Below, piece after piece: positions 11,155-21,906 of a DNA stretch of 55,138 nucleotides. Every line of letters begins with the position of its first letter. The stretch's first letter is position 1. The stretch is from assembly GCA_000151295.1 (NCBI GenBank), contig GG745345.1, forward strand, positions 573,104 to 628,241, written 5' to 3'. This DNA comes from Allomyces macrogynus ATCC 38327. Lineage: Eukaryota; Blastocladiomycota; Blastocladiomycetes; Blastocladiales; Blastocladiaceae. The notes beneath the pieces are model-generated. The model made no database searches. It was given only the letters and a program-made list of their open reading frames with translations, and was not told the DNA's origin. The position numbers and the translations under genes were made by a program.

Positions 11155-11764
11155 TCACTCTGTCTTGGCCCGAATCAGGGAAACATATTGCTCAGCACCG
11201 CCAATCGTGCGCGACGCCGCAACCACACTGAGCTCGGTCGAAATGGTATTGCCGCGCGCTGCCACACGGCGGCGATGTTGGAGAACGGCTACGGCCCCAA
11301 CTGCTGCCACAACCAGCACCATGGCACCAGCAGCGAGCATGGCTGGAACGACCGCGACGGACACTGCCTGTGGCGCCACCGTGGTGATTTCATCGGCGGG
11401 AGTTGACGCGCCATCCGCGTCGTTCTGCTTCAGGCGAGGACTGGTCGGGCCGCGCGGACGCGGCACCGAAACTTGCGCGACCTCAGTCGATGGAGTCGGC
11501 AGAGTGCCGCTGGCCTTGATCATGGCCGTGAATTTGGCTTTGTCTTGCGGCGCGGTGACGGTCACGACCACCGGTTGTGTGACGGGCAGAAGCGTCACGG
11601 GAAACGGCACGTTCGGGTGTGCAGGACGAGCGGGATGAGCGGGATGAGCATCAGGAGCAGGTGCGCCGGGCAACGTTGCATTGGCCGCGGGAGCGGGACT
11701 CGTCGTCAAGCTCGCTCGCATTGGGAAGCGTCGTCGTGTTGTTGCTCGTGTTGGGCAGCACCTT
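11155..11764 (-). CDS. Mid2-like single-pass membrane protein (5' exon unresolved)
   Basis: The main frame encodes a Pro/Thr/Ala-rich ectodomain, a membrane segment (PAMLAAGAMVLVVAAVGAVA), a basic stop-transfer HRRR and a short tail ending at 11155. This is the layout of fungal Mid2/Wsc-type wall sensors; homology is not shown. The upstream end is unclear. An acceptor CAG at 11766-11765 would start an exon with VLPNTSNNTTTLPNASE, but that frame is one base off from the main frame near 11715. Further upstream, near 12055, a hydrophobic stretch (WLVQLALVVVVLA) could be the signal peptide but lacks an ATG in frame. A frameshift or unrecognised splicing is needed. Confidence 0.5.
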
Positions 11765-12227
11765 CTGCCAGAAACCGCGGTCAGACAGCTAGTCAGAGCG
11801 GATCGGTGGAGGCGACATGCCCGCACAGAAAAAAAAACCAAGGAACGGTCCAGAGATATCGCCGGAATTGGGGAGGGGTCAGAGCACGGTGTCGCGCTGC
11901 GCGGGGCTTGACACGTGTGGCCACCAGGAAAGCACACGCTTCGTCTTGCTCGTCTCCCGGCCAAGATGAAGCACGCGCTCTGCGGGTCGGTTCTCGCGGA
12001 CCGCCAGCACGACGACGACCAGTGCCAACTGCACCAACCACCCGCGCACGACGCCCGCAATCCAACGAATCTCTCCCTGCTAGCTCCCTCTGCTGTCCTC
12101 GAGGTCTCCCGGCCTTGTTCTTTCTTGGGGTGATCAGCGTGACGACGACTGTACCACGCCCACGCACCGCCCCACTACCTGCTCTTCCAGGCCCGCAACC
12201 AGCGACCACGGTTAATTGCTGCCCTTC

Positions 12228-14143
12228 ATGACCCTCTCATCCGCATCGCCGTCCGGGTCTGCGAGAGCCTTGCCGCTGCGCGACCGCCAAGTCCTCTCGT
12301 CTGTCTTTTACGCGCCGTCCAAGCACGGTCGCGCCCTCGCGAGCATCAAGGATGTCCTGGGCCGACCGACCATGCGCGTACTCGTGCGCCACCGCCGTGC
12401 GCTTGCGCTGACCTTTCTCGCGCTCGTCCTGATCGCGTCGGTCATGATGCGGTCGTCGCCAGAGGATCACGGCAAGGTGGCGATCGTTGATGAAGCCGTC
12501 GTGTCGAGGCTTGCAGCGCAAGGAATTGGACCCAATTCGGGCCGTACGCCCGCGGCCGTGCGCGAAGAGTTGCGGTCGATCCAAGAGGCGACGCGGCAGC
12601 GGGCCGCTGGCGTGATTCCGGGGAGTAGACTTGCAGCGTCGGGCAAGTTTGGTGCTGCTGCAGTTGCCGATCGCGAGCGTGTGCACGAGCCGGTGGTCGC
12701 GGCCGACGACGGCGTTTCGTCAAGCAAGAAGGGCGCGCGCGCTGGCGTCGGAGATCGCGAGCATGCAGGTCACAAGGTGGCTATGGCTCACGAGCACGAC
12801 GACGGCGACACGATTGCCCACGCGCAGCCGCACGTCGCGCCCGTCAAGGCGCCCACCATTCCCGAGGCTCGAGTCGCCGCTCCCGTGGCCAAGCCCAAAT
12901 CCAAGCGCCCTCGCCGCGCGTCGCGCCGGACTGAGCCCACCACACGCACAACCTCGTCGAACACGGCCGAGGACCGCGACACGATCCCGCTCCTCGCGGC
13001 GCTCGCGCACGAAAACGGCAACCTGCGCATGCTCGAGGCCGGTGCCGCTGCACCACGGGCCCCGCCCGTCTTGCGGCACAGCGGCCTTCTCGCGATCCCC
13101 GTCGGGTCCAAGTCCCGCGCAGCCGTGTCCCCACTCCTCGACCTGTTCCGGAAAGAAGGCTTCCACTGCATCTTGTTCCACTATGAGCGTGCCGACGTTG
13201 ACGACATGGCTGAGTGGGACGCGGAAGTGCCGCGGTACCGCGAGTGTGTCGCTGTGCGTGTGCCCGGGCAGACCAAGTTCTGGTTTGCCAAGCGGTACCT
13301 GACACCCGCGGCTGTCGCGGCCTACGATTATTTGTTTCTGTGGGACGACGATCTGGCCGTGCCCAATGCCGACTGGTCGCCGACCCAGTTCCTCACGATC
13401 CTGCGCCGCCACCACATTCACGTCGCGCAGCCTGCGCTCGCGTCGGGCTTGCGCGATAATCCTCAGCACGATGTGGTCCGGTTCCACGACGACCTGGTTG
13501 CGCGTCGCCCGGGCCGGTTCACCAACTTTGTCGAGGTGCGTCTTAACTCCGCTTTGGCCAACATTTTCATTATCGGGTGAATTCCTTCTACTCACGTCAC
13601 CAACCCCCCCCCCCCCCCGCTCCCAATCCACAGGTCATGTTCCCCGTCTTCTCACGCGCCGCCTGGGCGAACCGCATCTGGGCCACGATCCCCTACGACG
13701 GCCACTCGTTCTGGGGCACCGACAACCTGTGGTATCCGCTCTGCGCAAGCGCCGGCTACTGCCGGTTCGCCGTGATCGACGCGATGCCCGTGCACCACAT
13801 GGACGCGCGCCGGCTCGTTCAGGACGTCTCGGCCAATATCCGCGAGCTGCAAAACTATATCGCGCACGTGCACCAGCTGTGCACACCCGCGGCCCTGCGC
13901 GCCGCCGACGCGCGGGCGCGCACGGTGTTTCAGGCCATGTGCGCCTACATTTCGTCGTTTGAATTGGGGTTGTCTTTCACGAGTTTTCGCACGATCGCCT
14001 ACCCGCACGACACGCCCGCAGAGCATTGCCCGGAGTTGCCGGCGTGGAAAGAGGTTAAGAATGCCCCGTGGTGGGGGCACGACGTGGTGCCGCCGTTTGT
14101 GGATCCGCAGACGGCGCTCGGGGTGCGTGATGAGGTGGAGTGA
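12228..14143 (+). CDS. DUF707 family type II membrane protein, copy L2
   Basis: Exons 12228-13535 and 13634-14143 give 605 aa. The intron (GTGCGT...CCACAG, 98 nt, phase 0) splits the codons of FVE and VMFP. There is a membrane anchor at about residues 58-74 after VRHRR, a long stem of about 220 residues rich in His, Arg and Asp, then the DUF707 domain: GLLAIPVGSKSRAAVSPLL, CILFHYERADVDD, QTKFWFAKRYLTP, YDYLFLWDDDLAVP, NFVEVMFPVFSRAAW, FWGTDNLWYPLC, YCRFAVIDAMPVHHMDARR. It is closest to L1 at 2889 (shared NxGSK-type start, FHYE, LFLWDDD and VHH motifs) and clearly different from R1-R3. The start is the first ATG of the frame. It is convergent with SWD2, with 185 nt between stops. Confidence 0.88.
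13604..13618. repeat. Poly-C tract (15 C) in the L2 intron
   Basis: Fifteen consecutive C residues lie 14 nt upstream of the intron's CAG acceptor. They take the place of a normal pyrimidine tract. Copy number is likely unstable, and sequencing across it is error-prone. Confidence 0.85.
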
Positions 14144-14328
14144 GTGAGAGTGAAGGGACTGGTCATCGAGGAGGAGGACTGACGTCGAACGGATGGGTGG
14201 ACGGTGGACGCGATCTTGTACCAAATCGGCATCTTAACGTAGCATCGACATCAAGGGCATTGAATAAATATTTCCTCTTCCATATAGGTTTATCCACATC
14301 CAAAACCCCGGGCACGAACGGTGCGCGC

Positions 14329-15663
14329 TTACACGTTGTTTTCGGGGATCCAGAAGCACTACAAATCGGTCAACTCGTAAGAATCCAATCAAAGGCGACA
14401 GCGAGCTCGTGAATAAGAGAATACCACGCACCAGCGCGGCCTGCGACGCGCTCACAAACATGTTATACCGGTGGTTGAACGCGACACGCTGCACGGGCGT
14501 CGGCGCGACATAATCCAGCTGGCACACGAGATTACTCCCGCCGCCCGTCTCGGCCGACCCAATCGCATACACCCCGACCGTTCCGCCTTCGGACGCGTTC
14601 GCCGTAATGACATGTTCCGAGTCGGGCGCCCACTCGGCCTCGCTGCCAAACCAGACGTCGTTGAAATTGAGCGAGTCGGTTGCGCCACCACCGATCCGCG
14701 CCTGCGTCTCGTCCGTCTTAAACGAGTCGACAATGTAGTGCACGTCGCCCGCGGTCGTGACGAGGATCCGGTTCCCGTCGGGCGAAAACTTGGCCGAGGT
14801 GATTTGCGGCAGTCGGGGTGGTGGGCCGCGGGGAGTGTACTGGAACGTCGGGTCGAAGAGCGGTTGCCGCTCGAATGCGCCGGCATCAAATTGGCGCATG
14901 TCGAAGAGCGAAATGCAGGGCAGGTCCGCGGCGTTGCTGGGGTTTTGCGTGACTGCGAAACGAGCACGCACAGGATCGGTCAGAGCAGCCCAGAACCAAG
15001 CGTGAACAAGGGAAAGCTTCGGACGTACCCACGGCGAGAACCAGCGACTGCTGGTCGATTCCAACGACGGCGCGCTGGCCCGGTGGCAGCGTGATGCACC
15101 CTTGGCACTGCGGGTTACGCGAGTCCCAGATCCGCACGGTGCCATCAAGGGAGGCCGAGACAAACGTGTCGTCGAGCGGCGAGACTTCGAGCGAGGTCAC
15201 GGCGTGCTTGTGCCCGTGAAAGTAGGAAATGTACCGGTTATCGGTCGTCGACAGGAAGCGAATCGTGTCGGCGTTGGGCTTTTCGCCCGACTCTTTGGTC
15301 GACGCGTAGAGAACGTGGTTCGGGCCGCGGTGCGTGAATCGTGCCAGGTGCACGCCGTATTTCTTGGAGTGGAGGACCTTGTGCGTTCTGGAGACGTCGT
15401 GGTCACCGCTGGTCAGCTCCGAGAAAACGGCAACGCGGCATGGTGACGGACAGATGGCACGTGGGGACCTACTTGCCGGCAACGCAGTCGTAGAGCCTCA
15501 ACGAGTCGTCCTCGGAAGCCGTGACGAGGTACTGGCCCGAGTCGTCAAAATGCAGCGACGTGATGCGCTTGCTGTTGTCCTGGAAGACCTTAGCCGGCTT
15601 GAACGACTCGAGCATCGCCGGGTTCAGTCGCGGAACGCCATTTGGTGCTTGTGCGCCGTCCAT
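14329..15663 (-). CDS. SWD2: Swd2/WDR82 WD40-repeat protein
   Basis: Four exons on the - strand, 15663-15473, 15387-15029, 14952-14432 and 14358-14329, join in phase to 366 aa. The WD40 beta-propeller matches WDR82/Swd2, the subunit shared by the COMPASS H3K4 methyltransferase and the mRNA cleavage/polyadenylation and phosphatase machinery. Landmarks in order: FKPAKVFQDNSKRITSLHFD, YLVTASEDDSLRLYD, LHSKKYGVHLARFTH, DTIRFLSTTDNRYISYFHGH, VSPLDDTFVSASLDGTVRIWD, ISLFDMRQFDAGAF and a 9-residue last exon ending CFWIPENNV, which mirrors the family's FWLP ending. The Ser/Ala/Gly insertions around the sixth blade are longer than in the human protein. ATG at 15663 gives a short MDGAQAPNG leader. Confidence 0.92.
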
Positions 15664-16267
15664 CTAGGCGACCACGTTGAATCGAGACGGCAATCGTCAG
15701 CCTATTTTGCCGATGGACTTAATGGGAATGAGCCCGGTTGGCTCATTCTGTCGCGCGGCAAGCGACCCAACGGTTTTTGGCTCATAATCATTTGTTCCCA
15801 GCGCGGCATTGCGACAGGTTGCGTGAAATTGTCACTGACCTCGAGTCATTCAAGTGTTGCTGGCCGGTTGTTACGGATGAGGAGATTCAAGGACATCAGT
15901 TCAAAGCCATTCGACAGCTTCGCATCGTTGCGGTGGACTCGTCACGATTGTCGAGCACGAAGCAGTAGACGTGTATTTCGGTGCCCCAGTATTTCCCACC
16001 TGACCGCGTCGATTTAATCAGTTCTCTGACTTTAACACAACTGCTCGCTCCAACCTCGATTCCGGATCGACATCTCCTTCCAGGAGCGCCCGACTTGCTG
16101 CGAAATATAGCCCGCGCGCTTGGAGCCCGTACAAGTCGCTGTGGTCAGCGCCGTCCAACCCGACTTCGGCCCGCTCCCTGCACCCTGCAAGCCCAACCCT
16201 CCACAACGATACCCAGATAGAAAATTTGAACGACCGGATACGGTCGAACTAGACCACGACGCTCACG
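15664..16267. other. Divergent intergenic region with possible relic
   Basis: These 604 nt lie between the starts of SWD2 (-) and CCDC39 (+). A + strand frame at 15738-15968 is open for 76 codons, with an acidic helical stretch (DRLREIVTDLESF) and a possible LRR-like end (IRQLRIVAVDS). It has no clear gene context and may be another decayed LRR-like copy. Both promoters should also lie here. Confidence 0.35.
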
Positions 16268-19200
16268 ATGCTGCGCTTCGAGGAATACGGGGCGCTCCCG
16301 CCATTTGCAAATGAATCCAACAAGAAACTCAACCAGCAGGTCCGCCGCCAACCTTGCCGCTCTCGGGATGATTCTCAACGCCAAGAACTGAACGCTGATA
16401 CGATCTCATGTCGAGCGTAGGTTCGCGAGAAGGAGGCGCGGCTCGCCGCCGTCACCTCCGAGCTTGACGACCACAATGCGCGCGCCGACGCGCTGCTCGT
16501 GCACATGAAGAACCTCAAGAACCAGCTGAGCCAAGTGCAGGTAGGGACACGCTCGCCTGCGTCGCAAAGGCTGCAGAAAGTGCCGTGGAACTCACGCCAG
16601 TGGACCAATTTTGTCGTAGCATCTGGCCGAGGCGCGCAACCGCGAAATCGAGACCGAGGAGCACCTCAAGGCGGTCGCGGACCGTGAGGTCGGCCGGCTC
16701 ACGAGCGACATGATGCGCATGGAAAAGGAGGGCACTGCCGTGGCTGAGCAGGTACACTCCCTCTGTCCACGCTCTCCTTGTGCCAAGCGCTCCGGAAAGT
16801 GCACTTGCTGATACCTCTCTGCTGCAACTAGTCGACCTCGGCGCAAAACGCTATCTACCGCGTCTCTGAGCAAGTCGCGAAAATCAAGGCGCAGCTCAAG
16901 TCCGAGGAAAAGGAGCTCGACGACTGGCTCAAGGTGCAGCAGGAAAAGGACGAGGACAATCTGATTTTGCTCAAGTACGCCAAGGAAGACGACCAACGCG
17001 TCAAGGACCTGGCGCTGCATCTCGAAAAACTCATGAACGAGGTCAACAAGAAACGCGCGACGCTCAGCCAGGCCGTTACGGAGAGTTCTGTCGCGCAGCT
17101 CGAAATGGAGCGCATGGCCGACGAGTTTCGGCAATTGCATGCCGAGCGGCAGGACTTGCTCCGGCAGTGGGAGGCCGCGATTGGGAACGTGCGCAAGCGC
17201 GACCAGCAGATTGGCGCGACGCAGGAACGGTACCAGCAGCTCAAGGTGCGTGCGTGCGCCGACGTTTGTTACGGTTAGGTGGATGTGGTGGATGCTGACG
17301 CGAGGGTTCGGTTCCTGGTTTGTAGCTCGACGTGCAGGGCAAGCAGCAGGTCATCAACGAGAAGCAGGAGTTTCTTAACAAGCAGATCGCGATCAAGGAC
17401 GATACGGAGAGGAGCATTCAGTCGATGGATCGGTTGGTCGCGAAGCTCAAGTACGTTGTACTCGCCGCGATTTCCGAGGTGTCATGCGTGACTGATTTCG
17501 GACTCCTTTCGGGACGTGCGATGCGTAGGGGCGATCAAGTTGAGGCCAGTCAGCTCTTGATTGCGTTCCAGGACGAGCTCGAGGCGCACCGCACGCACTT
17601 GTCGCGGAGTACGCTCGCTCTCTTGCCCTCTTTTCCACGGCATGTCCTGGTCATTTTCTGACTCTGCCGTCACCTAGCCTCGAACGACGTCACAGCCAAG
17701 CGCGCCGAGGTCAAGGGCTTGCAGAACGAGCGCCAGCGCAAGAATGACCAGGTCGCGGCCGAGCACCAGCGAATTCAGAACCTGCAGGCCAAGCTCAAGC
17801 ACGTACAGCACATGACGGGCACCAAGGCCGAGCGCGCGGCCGAGCTGCAGGAGTACTTGCGTCAAGACGAGCAGCACGGCAAGGAACTTGACAAGAAGAT
17901 CAAGATGCTCAAGGAACAGGGTGCGCTCTGGTGCTTTTGTCGTTCGTGATTGAAACGGCGTTCTTGCTGACATTCTCACGTTGCCGTGCACCTAGGCTTC
18001 CGATACAACCAGGAGCTCTTCCGACTGCGGCAAGACGAAAAGACGCTGACGGCCGAAATCTCGGGCGCGCAGGTCGCCGTGCGCAACCTGACGTCCAAGA
18101 TCACCAAACTCGACCAAGAGTCGATTGAGCAGCGCACGCTCATCTACAACCAAGAGTACACGCTGCAGCAGCTGCAGCGCAAGGTCAAGCGCGCGCAGGG
18201 CGACCGCACCGACGAGGAAAAGGAGGTGCTGACCAAGAAGATGGCCGAGCTGACGGCAAGTCTCGAGCAGGTCACGGCCAACCAGCAACTGCTCTCGACG
18301 CAGCTCAAGCGGTCGCAGGACGATTTGCGGCACGCGAAGCGGCGGCTCGAGGTCCTGACCAAGGAGAAGGCCGCCGTCTCGGAGCAGATCGACGACCTTA
18401 ACTTGTACAGCACGTCGGCCGCGCACCAGCTCGCCGCTAAGGTGCGCGAAAAGGAGGAGATCATGGTCGAGGAGTCGATTTTGCGGCTCGAAGTCAAGAA
18501 ATTGCGCGGGTTCCTGCACGCGCGCGCCGACGAGGTGCTCACGCTCGAGTCGCGGCGCGTGCAACTGCACCTGGCTCTCGAGGAACGCACGCGCGAGATC
18601 GAACTGCACAAGAGCATGCTCAAGGCGCAGCTACGCGCGGCTGAGGACGAGCGGTACTCGGCGTGTGCCGAGCTGCGCGACAAGACGGCACAAGTGGACC
18701 GGTTGCGCACGCGGTACGAGGTGCTCATGGCGCAGATTGCCGGGCCGGAGGAAGAGGAGGAGCGGTCGCAGGCCTACTACATTATCCGCGCCGCGCAAGA
18801 GCGCGAGGCATTGCAGCGGCAGGGCGATGCCCTCGACACTAAGATTCAAAAAGCCGAGCGCGAGATCAAGGCCATGGAAAACACGTTGCGGCTGCTCAAC
18901 CACCGCAACGACAACTTCAAGACGCACCTCAACCAGGCGGGCGTGTCGCCGCAGGACCTCGAGCACCGAGCGCACTTGCAGGCGCAGCTCGACGCCGCCG
19001 TGACCAAGTACAAGTTCCGGCAGCAGACGCTCGCAGCGCTGCAGCAGGAGCTCATGCAGACCGAGCAGGTGCTCACGTCGCTGCACGCCCAGGACGTGCA
19101 GCAGCAGCAGCAACTGGTTCACCAGCTCGAGGCTCAAGTGTCGGTTCTCAACAAGCAGCTCGACGAGCAGCAGGTCAAGAAGAAGCGCGCCGAACAGGTC

Positions 19201-20037
19201 GTCTTGAAATTCGCCAAGGAGCTGCGGCGCGCGCGCGGGGTCAGTATCTCGCAGCTCGTCGACGAGGAGGTGGACATGAAGGCGCGCGAGGTCAAGGACA
19301 TGACCAACTTTGTCTTGTTCAAGGCAGATGAGGTGCTTGACCGGCTCCCGCCCGAGTCGGTGTCAGTTGTGCGTGACCGGCTCCAGCAGGTGCTCGACGA
19401 GCTCGGCATCCAGCCGCCGTCGCGGCCCATGACGCGCATGTCCAATGTCTCGTCGATGAGCGGACCAGGAGCTGCCGCCGCATCGCGTGGCCCGTCGCGG
19501 CTCCATGCTGCAAACCACGGACCGCACGTTCCCGGGCTCAAGCCCGTTCCTCCGTCACCGACATCCGGGGGGATGGTCGCGGCGGCAGCGGGGGCAACGC
19601 CCAAGCACAAGGCGGCGACGTTATCGCTGTCGCTGGACCCCGGTGCCTCCAACAACGTGCCGACGGCAAGCCCTGGGTTTCGGCGCGCGTCGCCGTTGCA
19701 TTCGCATCCACATTCGCACGCGGGTCATGCGCGCTCACCAGCCGCATCCCCATCAGGTGGTCCTTCGCCGAAAACGAGCCGATCGGGCACGCCACTCGTT
19801 TTCCGCGATACAATTGCCGGGTCTCGCGCGGGCAGTCGCGGCGCAAGCCCCGCACCGACAAAGAAGGAGGGCTCGGCCACACCGCCCTTGCCACTGCTGC
19901 CTCGTGCGAATCCAAGCGGGCGCGTTACGGCCGACCAAGGTCTCGATGGGCGAGCGTCGTCTGTTGGGTCGCGCGGCCGGCCATCGCGACCCGTGTCGGC
20001 AGCAAGCACGGCATCTCGGCGGTCATTGCGGAATTGA
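16268..20037 (+). CDS. CCDC39: CCDC39/FAP59 axonemal 96-nm ruler protein
   Basis: CCDC39 pairs with CCDC40 (FAP59/FAP172) to form the coiled-coil ruler that sets the 96-nm repeat of motile axonemes and anchors radial spokes and inner arms. Eight exons, 16268-16339, 16421-16540, 16620-16751, 16832-17245, 17326-17450, 17529-17608, 17678-17920 and 17996-20037, join in phase to 1075 aa (human about 940). The start MLRFEEYGALPPFANESNK matches the family's conserved N-terminus. Later landmarks are LLKYAKEDDQRVKDL, RQDLLRQWEAAI, SRTSND, IYNQEYTLQQLQRKV, DDLNLYS, EESILRLEVKKLRGFLH, AYYIIRAAQEREALQ and IKAMENTLRLLNHRN. The extra length is a Ser/Pro/Gly-rich tail of about 200 residues after SRPMTRMSN. 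It is direct evidence for a flagellated stage. Confidence 0.93.
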
Positions 20038-20649
20038 GTAAGGGACTTGAGACCAGTGAGACTGACACGATTGCCAGAGCACTCTGTAACGCTTCCTCGA
20101 TATGAATTTCTGTTTCTTGCTCTTGCATTGTCCGGTCAGTTCTTACTCTCGGGAGTTCGAAATTGGGACCAACGTCCACAAAGACCCAGACTGACGTTTG
20201 ACACGACACTCCATTGGCCTCCATATTTGCTGATCCTTGCCCCGCACCCCTCAAATGAACAGTGACGCCCATGCGTCATGCATGACAGGGATAAAGAATT
20301 CTTCGCACCCCAAATCAATATGTATGAGGAGAGCGGAGCATAGGCGTGAGTTCGGAGATCGAGTGGCGAATGAATACAATTCCAAAATGCCGAGATAACT
20401 GGGGGGATAACTCCGGAGACGCAGAAATGCGACTTTGCGATGCTCGAATTCAGGGGCGGCTCGTGCAGTGCTTCCAAGCCTTTCGTTTTGTGACTTTTGT
20501 TGCGATTGTCGGTTCCAGCTTGCAGACTCGCCAACGTGAAGTGATGCCTGGGGGCAATCTCAGATTGCAATACCGCGCCGTCCCAGCCAAGGATTATGTG
20601 GCTAGCACTCATCACAACTTCCGTCAAACCAATTATCGTTAACTAGCTC
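20038..20649. other. Intergenic region
   Basis: About 600 nt between the CCDC39 stop and the next + strand ATG. Only short frames without recognisable content are seen. A first exon with a signal peptide for the following gene would be expected here, but I could not find one. Confidence 0.35.
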
Positions 20650-21906
20650 ATGAGCCCTGGAAGGGGACAAGATGAGGGCGAAGGGCCGAAAAGGCCACCG
20701 CTGCCATCCACGACCAAGGACCAGCCGCCGCCTCCACCAACGACAACGCAGGCACCCCCACCTCCACCGCCATCGACCAAGAACAACCCGCCACCCGCAA
20801 CGAGCAAGGATGCGCCACCGCCCGTGACGACGACGACGATCTGGATCTCCACGACAATCTACACGACGTCTCTGGCCGAAACGACCATCACGGGCACCAA
20901 CGGTATTGCCACGTCCACGTCACTGCTCGTAAACGTGCCGATCGTCACGCTCGTCCCGACCACCGTCGACGTGACCCCGGCCGCCCGGTCCTCGTCGGAC
21001 ACGTCGACGGGCACGTCACCCGCGGTCATTGCCGCCATTGCGATCCCAGCCGTCCTCGTCGCCGCGCTCCTCGCCCTCTTCGTCGTCCGCTGGCGGTCGC
21101 GACGCGCTGACGACTCTGACAAGCTCTTCCCGTCGTCGGCCTACGCGCACTTGCGCGCCAACCTCGCACGCCCGACGCCGCACAACGTCTACAAGTCCCC
21201 CGGTTCCGCCGTCCCCGTGGCCGACGGGCCGACCCCCGCGCAAGTCCGTGCGCGGGAACAGCAACTCGCGGCGGCGCGCGACCGCGAACAAGCTCTCCTC
21301 CTCGCATCCACCCCAGTCTCGGCCGCACCCAATAACGCGCCCGTGGTCGTATTCGACACGCCGCTCTCGGCCGTCACCGCCGACTCGCCCTACTACGTCG
21401 ACTCGTCGGTCGGCAGTTCCGTGCCGACGCCCTTGCCGGGCGACTACGTGACTCGCGGCCCGTCGTTCCGGCGCCGGTTCCACGACGCGTCCCCGCCCGT
21501 GGACGGGTCGGTGCCCGTGCTCATGAACGGGCCGGCGCACTTGACGACCGTGCCCATGGACGCGCCGAGTATTGATGCGCCGCTGACGGCGGCCGTGTTC
21601 CGGTCCGCGTCCACGGGTCGTCGTGCGGGCGGAGTGCCGGAAACGAGTGGCGTCGGGACAACGTCGGCGGTCGCTGGCGCGGGAGAGACGGCGTATTTGC
21701 CGCCAGGAACGCCGCAGACGTGGGAGACGGTTGGGGAGGCCGGGGTCGCTGTGTCGGCACCGGTCGTTTCGCATAGTACCGTCGCGGTCGGTGGTGGGGC
21801 GGGGAATGGCGCGGGCGTGCAGCACGCGTCGCGGCCCATTGTCGGGCTCGCGACGCGTCCGGAAGTCACGTCGCTCGTGATTCGGGGTGGCGGCGGAGGG
21901 TCATAA
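20650..21906 (+). CDS. Mid2-like single-pass membrane protein with Pro/Thr-rich ectodomain
   Basis: A single 418-aa frame. Residues 18-60 are Pro/Thr/Lys-rich, 60-110 Thr/Ile/Val-rich (TTTIWISTTIYTTSLAETTI), and residues 124-147 form a membrane segment followed by RWRSRR. The cytosolic tail has about 270 residues rich in Ser, Ala, Pro and Val. This matches the general plan of fungal wall-stress sensors or mucin-like surface proteins. No signal peptide is present after ATG 20650, so a short upstream exon may be missing, or the membrane segment may act as the signal anchor. The 30.2-kb gene has the same plan, and both share a STTI-x-GT motif near the membrane. Confidence 0.6.
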   Translation: MSPGRGQDEGEGPKRPPLPSTTKDQPPPPPTTTQAPPPPPPSTKNNPPPATSKDAPPPVTTTTIWISTTIYTTSLAETTITGTNGIATSTSLLVNVPIVTLVPTTVDVTPAARSSSDTSTGTSPAVIAAIAIPAVLVAALLALFVVRWRSRRADDSDKLFPSSAYAHLRANLARPTPHNVYKSPGSAVPVADGPTPAQVRAREQQLAAARDREQALLLASTPVSAAPNNAPVVVFDTPLSAVTADSPYYVDSSVGSSVPTPLPGDYVTRGPSFRRRFHDASPPVDGSVPVLMNGPAHLTTVPMDAPSIDAPLTAAVFRSASTGRRAGGVPETSGVGTTSAVAGAGETAYLPPGTPQTWETVGEAGVAVSAPVVSHSTVAVGGGAGNGAGVQHASRPIVGLATRPEVTSLVIRGGGGGS

